Positions 16,987 through 25,698 of a DNA stretch of 64,000 bases are shown one piece after another. The notes under the pieces were generated by a model. The model was given only the letters and a program-made list of their open reading frames with translations. It ran no database searches and had not been told where the DNA came from. Numbering within the stretch: position 1 is the first letter of the stretch; the number at the start of each line of letters is the position of its first letter. The translations under genes were made by a program, and so were the position numbers. The stretch comes from Bdellovibrionales bacterium (GTDB lineage Bacteria; Bdellovibrionota; Bdellovibrionia; Bdellovibrionales; JAKFYE01), in contig JAKFYE010000032.1 of assembly GCA_021731045.1 (NCBI GenBank), forward strand, positions 1-64,000. The letters run 5' to 3'.

Positions 16987-19866
16987 ATGAATCTTAATTG
17001 GATTAAAACACATTATCTTTTTTTATTAATTTTTCTTAGTAGTCATTACGCTGCTGCTCTAGTTGCACCTGAAATTAAATGGAAAACATTTTCAACAGAA
17101 CATTTTCAACTTATTTATGACGCAAATCACCAAATGCTTGCAGAAGCCTACGCCGTTGATGCCGAACGTGCCTACTATTTTTTAGCTCCTATTTTTAATA
17201 ACGAAACTCCAGAAAAAACTATCTTAGTGCTCGATGATTCAACAGACAGCGCGAATGGATTTGCAACGCCTCTCCCGCGACCTTTGATAAATGTGTATCC
17301 TGTCCTACCGGACTCTCTCGATTTTTTGAGTCATTATAGTATTTGGTCGCGCGAAATGATCACTCATGAGTACACACACATCCTCAACTTCGAGCCCACA
17401 CATGGATTTTGGAAACCCTTTCGCTACATTTTTGGTGGTGTATTTAGACCGAATGCTCTTTTGCCTCGTTGGTATTTGGAAGGATTAGCGGTTCAAACCG
17501 AAAGTGCGTTTACAGATTTTGGCCGTTTGCGTTCGCCACTCTACAAAGCCATTATTCGAGCTCAAGTTATCGACGGAACTTGGGGAAGTGAAAATTTAGG
17601 TCGCGCAAACGAAACAACGATTCCCACTTGGCCTCTTGGCTCACGTCCGTATTTTTATGGAGCCCTCGTTTGGAATGACATCGTTCGCGAACACGGAAGC
17701 GAAGCCATCGGAAAATTAAATGACCGGTACTCTCGCCGCTTCCCTTATTTTTTAAATGCTCCCGCCGAAGACATTACCGGTCATGAATTCCCTACGCTTA
17801 TGACTAATATGTATGCTTATCAAAAAAACATCGCGAGCAAACAAATTGCGGACCTTTCGCAGGCCTCTCTCACCGATCGCGTCGTTCTCTTTCCGAAAAT
17901 CAGCAGTCACTTACAACACTCGCCCCGCATTAGTCCTAATAACGAAAATCTCATTTTTGTTAATCGAACTGTCGAAACCAAAGATCAAATTTACTTATTG
18001 AACCGTAAGGCGTCAGAACATTTTGAGCAGAGTGAACCTCAATTGGTCGCTTCAAATTTAGATGGTGTTTCTAGAGTCAATTGGTTTCCTGACTCCAAAT
18101 CATTTGTATTTTCGGCGCTTGATGAGTTTGACCGCTATTACAATTTTTCTGATTTGTACCTTTACGAAATCGAAACCAAAAAGAAAACCCAAGTCACCAA
18201 AGGGCTTCGCGCCCGAGATCCCGTCGTTGATAAAAATGGCGAACGTATTGTGTTCATTCAAAACTTAACCTCTGCCACTCGTCTTGTTAGCGTTAACAAA
18301 AACGGTGAAGATCTCAAGATTCTGTATGAACCCAAACTTCAGGTTAGAATTTCGAATCCCGAATTTCTTGAAGAACAAAAAATTATTTTTTCTGAACGAG
18401 ATCTCGACGGGCAAGAATACTTACGTGAACTTGATTTGACAACTTTACAAGTGACCACTCGCTTAGGAGGATACGAGCCCATCACATCGGCACACATGAC
18501 TCCTCAAGGATTAGTTTTTTTAAGTTCCAAAACCGGAGTGGCAAATCTTTATCTCGCAGATAAAAATTTAAAATCGGCTCAACCTATCACCAACACCGCC
18601 ACTCATATTTTTAACGGGACAATCGACGTGACAACCAACCAAGTCTTGGCCTCACGATTAAACTCTGATGGCGGACATCTTGAAACTTATATTTTCAAAC
18701 CCTTTACGATTCCGTTAGCCGAAGCCCGCCCAACTGAAGGATATGATTGGAAGAAACATGAAGAGCCCACTCCTTACGTCATGAACGCTTCTATCGAAGA
18801 GTATTCTGCTTCTAAATATTTATTTCCACAATATTGGCTACCTGTGATTTTTGCGGGACCTTACGGCTCGGCAGCGGGCGCCGTCATCTCTGGTCAAGAT
18901 CCTTTAGTCAAACATAGCTATGTGGCGGAAGGAACTTGGGATAGTGCTATCAACCGCCCTGGTTATGGTTTTAGTTATTTGAATGCGCAAACGCGCGTAC
19001 TTTTAGGATTAAGTCTATACGATCAAACTTTCGCGGTCGGCTCAACAGAACAACAGTCCACAAGCGCAATGACAAACCGAGAAGTTTGGACAAATGTGAC
19101 CGGCTCTTTCTATCTACCGAATCTCAGTAGTGATTGGCGAGGATTTTTAGGGTGGGCCTATTTTTCAAATCAATATGAAGGCGAGGCTGCCACAATTCAA
19201 CAGGGCCCGACCACGGGTTTCAAGTATTCAAATTTATCTCAGCGCGGATATCAAATTTCTCCTAAAGGTCAAACTTTAGGAGCTTCGTACACGCATGTTT
19301 TAGCAAATAATGGAAACGTCGCGTATGGTCGCACCAGCGCCGAAGGTTCTTACTACTGGACGAAGTGGTTACCAAAACACCATGTTTTAAAATCACAAGT
19401 GCGCGGCACCTACTCCGATCAAAATCGCTCTATTTTTAGCGGCACAACGACAGCGGGTGGAGATTATTTAAGTTCAGCAATTAACGCTCCTTATGTCGTG
19501 CGCGGATATCCGCTCGCAGAATTTGTGGGATGGTCCGTGGCGACGGCCTCTCTTGAGTATCGCTTTCCAATTTCTTATATCTATGACGGGCCTGACATTA
19601 CGCCACTTTTTTCTAAGCGACTTCACGGCGCGTTTTTTTGGGATACGTTAACAACTCAAGGCGCTTATTATGGTTCAGATAAAAAAGGATTGAGAGCCAC
19701 CGACTTAGGAACTTTTTTTTCAGGTTATGGCGCTGAACTTCGATATGATTTTACACTCTTTTATTTTGCCCCCATTACAATGCGTATAGGATACCACTAT
19801 GGCGAAAAGACAAGTGCGAATGGCGGCGGCGCTTTGTACGTTGGCTTTATGGTTCCTGAATTTTAA
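16987..19866 (+). CDS. Secreted metalloprotease / beta-propeller / outer-membrane barrel fusion
   Basis: Exported protein of 959 residues with three apparent parts. Residues 25-280 carry a gluzincin-like zinc site: H127-EYT-H131 followed by Glu165 in WYLEGLAVQ. Residues 300-590 contain TolB/PD40-type repeats (SPRISPNNENLIFVN, VNWFPDSKSFVFSA, DPVVDKNGERIVFIQ). The rest is rich in alternating amphipathic strands with aromatic girdles and ends VGFMVPEF, with terminal Phe as in outer-membrane barrels. It is therefore probably a surface-anchored protease or a processing factor. Domain calls rest on motifs; the substrate is unknown. It is followed 15 bp later by crcB. Confidence 0.8.
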   Translation: MNLNWIKTHYLFLLIFLSSHYAAALVAPEIKWKTFSTEHFQLIYDANHQMLAEAYAVDAERAYYFLAPIFNNETPEKTILVLDDSTDSANGFATPLPRPLINVYPVLPDSLDFLSHYSIWSREMITHEYTHILNFEPTHGFWKPFRYIFGGVFRPNALLPRWYLEGLAVQTESAFTDFGRLRSPLYKAIIRAQVIDGTWGSENLGRANETTIPTWPLGSRPYFYGALVWNDIVREHGSEAIGKLNDRYSRRFPYFLNAPAEDITGHEFPTLMTNMYAYQKNIASKQIADLSQASLTDRVVLFPKISSHLQHSPRISPNNENLIFVNRTVETKDQIYLLNRKASEHFEQSEPQLVASNLDGVSRVNWFPDSKSFVFSALDEFDRYYNFSDLYLYEIETKKKTQVTKGLRARDPVVDKNGERIVFIQNLTSATRLVSVNKNGEDLKILYEPKLQVRISNPEFLEEQKIIFSERDLDGQEYLRELDLTTLQVTTRLGGYEPITSAHMTPQGLVFLSSKTGVANLYLADKNLKSAQPITNTATHIFNGTIDVTTNQVLASRLNSDGGHLETYIFKPFTIPLAEARPTEGYDWKKHEEPTPYVMNASIEEYSASKYLFPQYWLPVIFAGPYGSAAGAVISGQDPLVKHSYVAEGTWDSAINRPGYGFSYLNAQTRVLLGLSLYDQTFAVGSTEQQSTSAMTNREVWTNVTGSFYLPNLSSDWRGFLGWAYFSNQYEGEAATIQQGPTTGFKYSNLSQRGYQISPKGQTLGASYTHVLANNGNVAYGRTSAEGSYYWTKWLPKHHVLKSQVRGTYSDQNRSIFSGTTTAGGDYLSSAINAPYVVRGYPLAEFVGWSVATASLEYRFPISYIYDGPDITPLFSKRLHGAFFWDTLTTQGAYYGSDKKGLRATDLGTFFSGYGAELRYDFTLFYFAPITMRIGYHYGEKTSANGGGALYVGFMVPEF

Positions 19867-19881
19867 AGAAGGATTTTATTA

Positions 19882-20250
19882 ATGACGTGGCTAATGGTAA
19901 TCGGGTTTGGAATTGTCGGTATCAGTCTTCGCTATGGAATTGACACTTGGGTCGCAAAATGGTCTTGGGAGTTTCCTTACGGAACTCTTTTTATCAATAT
20001 TTTAGGTTGCTTGATTGCCGGATGTATTTTTACGTTAGGCACGAGCAAAGACTCCAGCTTCAGTTCTGTCTATTTAGCGATGATCGCCGGTTTTTGCGGC
20101 GGTTTCACGACATTTTCAGGATTTGGTCTTCAATTTCTACAGCTTTTAAATTCAGGAAAAACCGTAGCGGCTTTCACTTACGGAGTTGCTAGCCCAGTTT
20201 TATGTATATTGGCGACAGGTATCGGATTTTTAATCGCAAAAATGTTTTGA
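19882..20250 (+). CDS. crcB: Fluoride ion channel CrcB/Fluc
   Basis: Small membrane channel exporting fluoride. 122 residues with four hydrophobic helices and the family signatures RYGIDTW, PYGTLFINILGC (pore Asn) and GFCGGFTTFSGF (the Phe-rich fluoride track). The usual length is 120-130. GAAGGA precedes the ATG. It is 15 bp after the barrel fusion gene and probably read from the same transcript. No fluoride riboswitch is evident upstream. Confidence 0.95.
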   Translation: MTWLMVIGFGIVGISLRYGIDTWVAKWSWEFPYGTLFINILGCLIAGCIFTLGTSKDSSFSSVYLAMIAGFCGGFTTFSGFGLQFLQLLNSGKTVAAFTYGVASPVLCILATGIGFLIAKMF

Positions 20251-20260
20251 GAACAGACGA

Positions 20261-20833
20261 TTACTTAGCGGATTCTTTAATAAATCGGCTCATATAATAT
20301 CGAACTAAATGTTCCGCACTGACTTGAAGTTCTTTATGCGTCCAAATGATTTCACCGAATGCACCCCAACGAGCCTCCAATCGATCTTCATTCATCAAAC
20401 TTTCTGCAATTTTATCAGCGGCTGCAGATCCCGGAACAAATCCCGCACCTTGATATTGAAAGTTAATACTGATCGAACCTGGTTGGCGTTTGGTAAAGAT
20501 TAATTTGAAGCCATTACGAAACAACATGAAGTCAGACTCCGTTTTCGCAATTCCGTAGATTTTAATTCCGCCAAAAGCAGCGCCCTTCATTTGATTGAAA
20601 GTGGAAGCCGCTTCAACAAAAGCTTCTTTGAGTTGAGTAACAAACAAAAGGGTTTGGTCGTTGAGACTCTTTTCAGGATCAAAACCCGCCGTAAAATCGA
20701 CGACTCCAGATTCTTCCATTTGTTGCTCAGCCCGAACGAGATCTTTAATCCACTCATATTTTGAGATCACGCACCCCTCCCCAAAGAGGCTACTCAAAGC
20801 CTCCATGGGATAAGTATAGCTTGGATTTGACAA
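20261..20833 (-). CDS. Hypothetical protein next to ssb
   Basis: Soluble protein of 190 residues that I do not recognise. No signal peptide or membrane helix. It has a mixed composition with a beta-rich middle (GGIKIYGIAKTES and ISINFQYQGAGF) and a helical C-terminus. An in-frame ATG nine codons downstream (MEALSSLFG) could also be the start. Its start is 6 bp after the SSB-like gene, so both are co-transcribed, which hints at a DNA-related role but does not prove it. Confidence 0.7.
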   Translation of the reverse strand: MSNPSYTYPMEALSSLFGEGCVISKYEWIKDLVRAEQQMEESGVVDFTAGFDPEKSLNDQTLLFVTQLKEAFVEAASTFNQMKGAAFGGIKIYGIAKTESDFMLFRNGFKLIFTKRQPGSISINFQYQGAGFVPGSAAADKIAESLMNEDRLEARWGAFGEIIWTHKELQVSAEHLVRYYMSRFIKESAK

Positions 20834-20839
20834 CAGAAG

Positions 20840-21226
20840 TCAATACTCAATCCGTTCATTTGGATCAAATTTTAACTGCTGGGGTTGAGCTTTAGAGTTC
20901 GAAAGAAAATCCACGCGATCCGCATTAATGGCCACTCGATAGTGTTTTTCTCCAGATTTATTTATGGACGTATACGGATTTAGATACCCTTCGACTAAAA
21001 CCGGCGACCCTTTTCTTAGATACTGCGCACATAACTCGCCTTGCTTTCCCCAAACAAAAACGGAATGCCATGCGGTCCCCTCTACTTTTTCGCCGCTTTC
21101 GGGGTTGAGTCGAAACCGATTCGTTGCGATATTTAACAGCGCAAAATTTTTTCCTTTTTGCGTGTTTTTTATCTCTGGATCGTTTCCGACGTGCCCCATA
21201 ATAAAAACCTTATTTAGACCATTCAT
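20840..21226 (-). CDS. ssb: Single-stranded DNA-binding protein, tail-less
   Basis: OB-fold protein of 128 residues with the SSB core: NKVFIMGHVGNDPEIK, AWHSVFVWGKQGE, YLRKGSPVLVEGYL. An AGGAGG precedes the ATG. The striking feature is the C-terminus: it ends FDPNERIEY and lacks the acidic DDDIPF-type tip through which ordinary SSBs recruit repair and replication proteins, and the linker is very short. It may be an accessory SSB, with a full-length one elsewhere in the genome. Confidence 0.88.
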   Translation of the reverse strand: MNGLNKVFIMGHVGNDPEIKNTQKGKNFALLNIATNRFRLNPESGEKVEGTAWHSVFVWGKQGELCAQYLRKGSPVLVEGYLNPYTSINKSGEKHYRVAINADRVDFLSNSKAQPQQLKFDPNERIEY

Positions 21227-21352
21227 TCTTCCTCCTTTTTAGAAAGTGCAAAGAGGCATGTGCAGGAAATGCCAAAACATAAGCTGTCAGTTAAAGATGT
21301 TTCATTCTATTTTTTGTTGAGAATCGGAGAACTAAGAATCGAAGCCCGAATT

Positions 21353-21844
21353 TTACTCTCGAAGAACGGTGACCTCTCGAGTTTGCGTTTGACCTTCAAG
21401 CGTTTTGCTTTGAATCAAAATTGTATTTTCACCTTCATGAAGTGCTAAGTAGTCCGTTGTGAAACCGGTATTGCCCTGCATGAAAATCGTAGCCGATAAT
21501 CGGTTGGTCATATTTTGTACGGTGATATTTTCTTTTAAATTCAAACCGCAACCAGGGCTTTTTATACGAATATGTTCTGATGTGGTTTTAAGTTCTTCTT
21601 TTATTTGGCAGCCCACTTCGAGAGTCGACATAAACGCTTTGCCACTAGAAAGTGTACCGGTGGTAACGCTTGCGGGTCCGCGAACCGTTGTTGTCGCAAA
21701 AGTCGGTTGCAAAGTTTTTGAAGGCTCCTCAATAAGCGTGAGCGTTGTCAAAAATCCAAATGCAACTGTAAACAGCAGAGTAAAGTGACTGAACGCAGTT
21801 CGTAAACGTTCTAAAGATGATAGTTTTTTGACCTTCGATTGCAT
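21353..21844 (-). CDS. Membrane-anchored periplasmic protein, unknown
   Basis: Protein of 163 residues with one N-terminal membrane helix (about residues 20-38, LLFTVAFGFLTTLTLI) preceded by basic residues, then a Thr/Ser-rich linker and a beta-rich domain with two cysteines (VGCQIKEE and SPGCGLN) that could form a disulfide. The pattern LHEGENTILIQSKTLEGQTQTREV suggests an Ig-like or beta-sandwich fold (inference). A TTG at 21856 would add four residues; the ATG at 21844 was preferred. Confidence 0.68.
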   Translation of the reverse strand: MQSKVKKLSSLERLRTAFSHFTLLFTVAFGFLTTLTLIEEPSKTLQPTFATTTVRGPASVTTGTLSSGKAFMSTLEVGCQIKEELKTTSEHIRIKSPGCGLNLKENITVQNMTNRLSATIFMQGNTGFTTDYLALHEGENTILIQSKTLEGQTQTREVTVLRE

Positions 21845-22013
21845 GCTAAAGACCAATCGGCTTTAAGTCTCCCCGACTTTAGACGTGTCAAAATGAGACA
21901 AGGTAGAGAGAGAAATTGAATATCAGCCCCAGTTAAAAGCACCAATCTCAACCGTTGCCGACTCTCAGCAAACTGAGACTGAAATCTGCCATCCTAAAGC
22001 GGAAATCCGATAT

Positions 22014-22853
22014 TTAAAAATTGCTGCCGTATCCGACAAGTCCAAGATTTTCACGACGGGAGGTTCCGGTCGTCGTAAAATACGTTGATCCGGTGAGACT
22101 GACCGACGAATGCGGCGTTAGACTTTTACGAGTAATCATGGCCGCAATTCCATCATAAACGGTGTAATGGGCTTCTACGGTCACGGTTCGAGAAAGCCCT
22201 CGATCAGCCGCTAAACGAACCTCTTTGATCTTCGTAGGACCAAATTGCGAAGGATCCATTTCTAAACGCGCACGGGCGCCCGCAATCGGATTATTAAAAT
22301 TCACATCGAAGTAGTTACCACTGATAGAATAATTGCTCTTAATCGAATATCCCGGTGCGACCGAAACTTCGTAGTTTGTGACACGCTCTTTGACTTCTTG
22401 AACTTGTCTTAAATTTTCATCAGTCTTCGAATAATTATCAAAATGATACTCGGCCATTCGCCGAAACATGAAAGTGCCAAACTCTAGTTCTTTATCGGAG
22501 TTTTGGTGAACTGAAACCAATTCTCCGTTTGGTCCTTCGACGTAATCTATTCGCCCGCGATCACGATACGTGGCTTCGGCCTCAGTTCGTCCAAAAATAT
22601 CTTCGTATTTACGATTAAATTCTAACGTGAGGTTTTTATCAAAAATCTTTTCGTTAATAGGACGATAAAAACGAATCGAATCTGGAATCGACATTAATTC
22701 AAGCGGTTTTCCGATGTCTTCGTTTTCGTTACGCACATCTTCGATATAGTTTCCGGAATCAAAAGTCGGAGCCTTCGCTTCAGCAAAAGGGCTGATCGAA
22801 ATCGTAAGGAGAACTAAAAATATAATCAACCTTAATGACACTTCCACGTCCAA
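22014..22853 (-). CDS. Secreted protein of unknown function
   Basis: 279 residues with a clean signal peptide (LIIFLVLLTISISPFAEA). The mature protein is charged and contains beta-hairpin-like stretches (APGYSIKSNYSISGNYFDV) that may form a small barrel. No family recognised. There is no ATG at the 5' end: candidate starts are TTG at 22853 and GTG at 22847 or 22841, none with a strong ribosome-binding site, so the exact N-terminus is uncertain. Confidence 0.7.
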   Translation of the reverse strand: MDVEVSLRLIIFLVLLTISISPFAEAKAPTFDSGNYIEDVRNENEDIGKPLELMSIPDSIRFYRPINEKIFDKNLTLEFNRKYEDIFGRTEAEATYRDRGRIDYVEGPNGELVSVHQNSDKELEFGTFMFRRMAEYHFDNYSKTDENLRQVQEVKERVTNYEVSVAPGYSIKSNYSISGNYFDVNFNNPIAGARARLEMDPSQFGPTKIKEVRLAADRGLSRTVTVEAHYTVYDGIAAMITRKSLTPHSSVSLTGSTYFTTTGTSRRENLGLVGYGSNF

Positions 22854-23183
22854 TACAATTGCAACTGCAGAGCCGCAGGGGTTGCATCATAAGTATCTGT
22901 AATTACTTGGATTTTAAAAATACCTCGAAGTCGTTTTAGTATTAAACTCATGTCGGGCCTATTCAACTCTTTGAAGACTCAATAAACAATCGTAATTTCA
23001 ATTGCTTAGACATCAAAACATTTAGACATTGCTGTGACATTCTATGTCCGATATGGTTTTCTGGTTTGCAATTAAATGCGCCTTGAAGCAGATGGAGTGC
23101 AAGGCTTGAGATTTTTGACTCTATATCAGCAACTATTGAGTTCACAAACTCAACTCATGGAAACTTCAAGAGGAGTTTGGAGC
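22854..23183. other. Intergenic region between divergent genes
   Basis: About 330 bp between a secreted-protein gene on the minus strand and the kinase-like gene on the plus strand. An open frame from 23076 joins the downstream gene, but the ribosome-binding site favours the TTG at 23184. No RNA gene, repeat or clear promoter was identified. Confidence 0.5.
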
Positions 23184-23807
23184 TTGAAAGTACGAACTGA
23201 TTTACACATAGCTCGTAAGATTTATCATTTTTTGGGCGTTTTACTTATTATCGTTCTTTACGAAATTCTCACGCGCGAACAAGGTCTTACGACTCTTTCG
23301 CTCTTTACCCTCGCGTTCTTTTTTGTCGATTTTTTTAGGTTACGAATTCCGTTTCTCAATCGCTTAGTTTACGCCTCGTTTGGAGGGGTTTTGCGTAAAG
23401 AAGAAATGAAGCAAATGTCGGGTATGGCGTATCTTCTGAGCGGTGCCTTGATTGTCGTTTTAATTTTTCCAAAACCTATCGGCATGCTTTCATTTTTATT
23501 TTTGGCACTTGGCGATCCTATTTCAAGCATCGTGGGAATTCTCTACGGAAAAGACAAAATTTTTGGTAATAAAAGTGTACAGGGCACATTAGCAGGCTTT
23601 GTCGTTTGCACTCTGATTTCGACTATTTATTTTCAAATTACGGGTCTTATGGCAGATCGCTTAGTTTTGGTTAGTCTTCTCGGTGGGATTATCGGAGCCT
23701 TTAGCGAAGTTCTACCCGTGCCAAAGATGGATGATAATTTTACGATTCCGGTTATAAGTTCGATTTTACTCTACGGAATGTTTCTGTTGTTTGGAGGTTT
23801 TAATTGA
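23184..23807 (+). CDS. Polyprenol/diacylglycerol kinase-like (CTP-type) membrane protein
   Basis: Multi-helix membrane protein of 207 residues resembling the SEC59/DGK1/VTE5 family of CTP-dependent lipid kinases. The conserved core LALGDPISSIVGILYGKDK followed by KSVQGTLAGF is clear. The start chosen is the TTG at 23184, with AGGAG 8 nt upstream and a protein beginning KVRTDLHIARKIYHF, where the family's conserved R-K-x-x-H lies; the longer frame from 23076 lacks such a signal. It overlaps pssA by 4 bp, suggesting a lipid-synthesis unit. Substrate unknown. Confidence 0.8.
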   Translation: MKVRTDLHIARKIYHFLGVLLIIVLYEILTREQGLTTLSLFTLAFFFVDFFRLRIPFLNRLVYASFGGVLRKEEMKQMSGMAYLLSGALIVVLIFPKPIGMLSFLFLALGDPISSIVGILYGKDKIFGNKSVQGTLAGFVVCTLISTIYFQITGLMADRLVLVSLLGGIIGAFSEVLPVPKMDDNFTIPVISSILLYGMFLLFGGFN

Positions 23808-24658
23808 GTCCTGAAACGCCACAAGAGCTTTCTTCTCGTCGTTCTTCAGATCGTATGCATCGTAAAATACGACTTCGTGATCGCCTAAGTATACATATTT
23901 TCTTGCTTCCAAATCTTCTCACAACCGGAAACATGTTTTGCGGCTTTTTTTCAATCGTGTCGTCGATCAAAGGCGACTTTATTATCGCAGCTTACGCAAT
24001 TGTCGGTGCGGCTATTTTTGACTTACTCGATGGGCGCGTGGCACGAATGACCAATTCTACAAGTCAGTTTGGAGCCCAATATGATTCTCTGAGCGATCTC
24101 ATAAGTTTTGGTTTAGCTCCTGGATTACTCGTGTTTCTTTGGGCCCTCCAACCCTTTGGACGCATCGGTTGGCTTGCTGGCTTTTTATATGTCGCGTGCA
24201 CGGCTTTACGTTTAGCGCGTTTTAATGTGCAATCTCAAGTTCTCGAGAGCAAAGATTTTCAAGGTCTTCCTTCACCGATGGCGGGCGGAATTGTGGCCAG
24301 CGCCGTTTTGGCTTTTCGAGATCTTGCAATCGAGGGTTCTCGCAACTGGGGGCTTTTAGGTATTACATTTTTATTAGCTTTCGTGATGGTCTCAACATTT
24401 CGTTATCGAAGTTTTAAAGAATTAGATTTACGTCGCCGTCTCCCTTTTCGATTTTTAGTTTTTGGCGTCCTTGTCTTTATATTTATCGCCTGGTGGCCTG
24501 AAGTGATGTTGTTTGTACTCTTTTTGAGTTACGCCGTTTTGGGTGCGATTTTTGGCGTTTTAAAAATTGGTAAAGGGCCACGAATCCGCCGTTATGTTTT
24601 GGCTAACCCGATTGAAACCGATTTGCTTGAAGAAGATCACGAGGAAGAAAAAAAATGA
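23804..24658 (+). CDS. pssA: CDP-diacylglycerol-serine O-phosphatidyltransferase
   Basis: Makes phosphatidylserine, the precursor of phosphatidylethanolamine. The CDP-alcohol phosphotransferase signature (DGxxAR...GxxxD...D) is read as DLLDGRVARM...SQFGAQYDSLSDLISFG in two conserved parts near residues 75-105. Several membrane helices follow. The start is TTG at 23804 with GGAGG upstream, overlapping the kinase-like gene. 284 residues, with a polar C-terminal extension. It overlaps asd by 4 bp. Confidence 0.93.
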   Translation: MSPETPQELSSRRSSDRMHRKIRLRDRLSIHIFLLPNLLTTGNMFCGFFSIVSSIKGDFIIAAYAIVGAAIFDLLDGRVARMTNSTSQFGAQYDSLSDLISFGLAPGLLVFLWALQPFGRIGWLAGFLYVACTALRLARFNVQSQVLESKDFQGLPSPMAGGIVASAVLAFRDLAIEGSRNWGLLGITFLLAFVMVSTFRYRSFKELDLRRRLPFRFLVFGVLVFIFIAWWPEVMLFVLFLSYAVLGAIFGVLKIGKGPRIRRYVLANPIETDLLEEDHEEEKK

Positions 24659-25686
24659 GCCCAACAAAACTTCTCTCTGTAGGTGTCGTGGGTGCAACTG
24701 GAATGGTTGGCACCGAGTTCATTAAAATTTTAGAGGAGCGACGATTTCCGGTTGAAGAACTGCGACTTTTTGCGAGCCAAGACTCCAAAGGCATCACATT
24801 AGGATTTCGCGGACAACAAGTCGAAGTCCAAACACTTTTTGAAGGCTGTTTTAAAGGATTAGATCTTGTATTTTTCTCTTCGGGTGACGAAATTTCTCGC
24901 GATTGGGCCCCTCGCGCGGTGAAAGACGGGGCTTTTGCTATTGATAATTCGGCCGCGTTTCGCATGAATGCCGAAATTTTATTATGCGTCCCTGAAGTTA
25001 ACGGATCTCTCTTACCTTCGAGTAATAAACCTGCTTTAATCGCCAATCCCAACTGTTCCACAATTCAATTGGTCGTGGCGCTTAAGCCTTTGCGTGATGC
25101 CTTTGGTTTAGAAGACGTGCGCGTGGCGAGCTACCAGTCTGTCAGTGGAGCCGGCAAGGCGGGTGTCGACGAACTTCAACAAAATACGTTTGCGCTTTTA
25201 AATAATAAAACATCTGAGGCCAAAACCTTTCCTCATCAAATCGCATTTAATAATATTCCGCAGATTGGAAGTTTTGACGAAACCGGTTTTTGTTCTGAAG
25301 AAAATAAAATTATGAACGAAACCCGAAAAATTATGAGTGAACCGAAATTACGTGTCTCGGCCTTTACCGTACGTACGCCGACACTTAACGGTCACAGTGA
25401 AGCTGTTTGGGTCACTTTAAAAAAGAAAACCACGCGCAACGAAATTTTAAGTGTGCTTCGCAGCGCTGGGGGCCTCACCGTAAAAGAGGGTATCTCAAAT
25501 TCAGATTATCCAATGTCTTCCACAGTTTCTGGAAAAGACGGCGTTTACGTTGGACGCATTCACCAAGACACGCAAGATCCGTTGACCTGGTTAATGTGGG
25601 TGGTCGCAGATAATATTCGTAAAGGTGCCGCCACAAACGGCTTACAAATAGCCGAGCAAATCTTTGACATACGCCGCGCGACATGA
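24655..25686 (+). CDS. asd: Aspartate-semialdehyde dehydrogenase
   Basis: Reduces aspartyl phosphate to the semialdehyde, feeding lysine/diaminopimelate, threonine and methionine synthesis. 343 residues: NADP-binding GVVGATGMVGTEF at the N-terminus, active-site Cys134 in NPNCSTIQL, and substrate-binding SYQSVSGAGKAG, with HSEAVWV later. ATGA overlap with pssA. It is complete and should be active. Confidence 0.96.
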   Translation: MSPTKLLSVGVVGATGMVGTEFIKILEERRFPVEELRLFASQDSKGITLGFRGQQVEVQTLFEGCFKGLDLVFFSSGDEISRDWAPRAVKDGAFAIDNSAAFRMNAEILLCVPEVNGSLLPSSNKPALIANPNCSTIQLVVALKPLRDAFGLEDVRVASYQSVSGAGKAGVDELQQNTFALLNNKTSEAKTFPHQIAFNNIPQIGSFDETGFCSEENKIMNETRKIMSEPKLRVSAFTVRTPTLNGHSEAVWVTLKKKTTRNEILSVLRSAGGLTVKEGISNSDYPMSSTVSGKDGVYVGRIHQDTQDPLTWLMWVVADNIRKGAATNGLQIAEQIFDIRRAT

Positions 25687-25698
25687 TGTCGTTTATGT

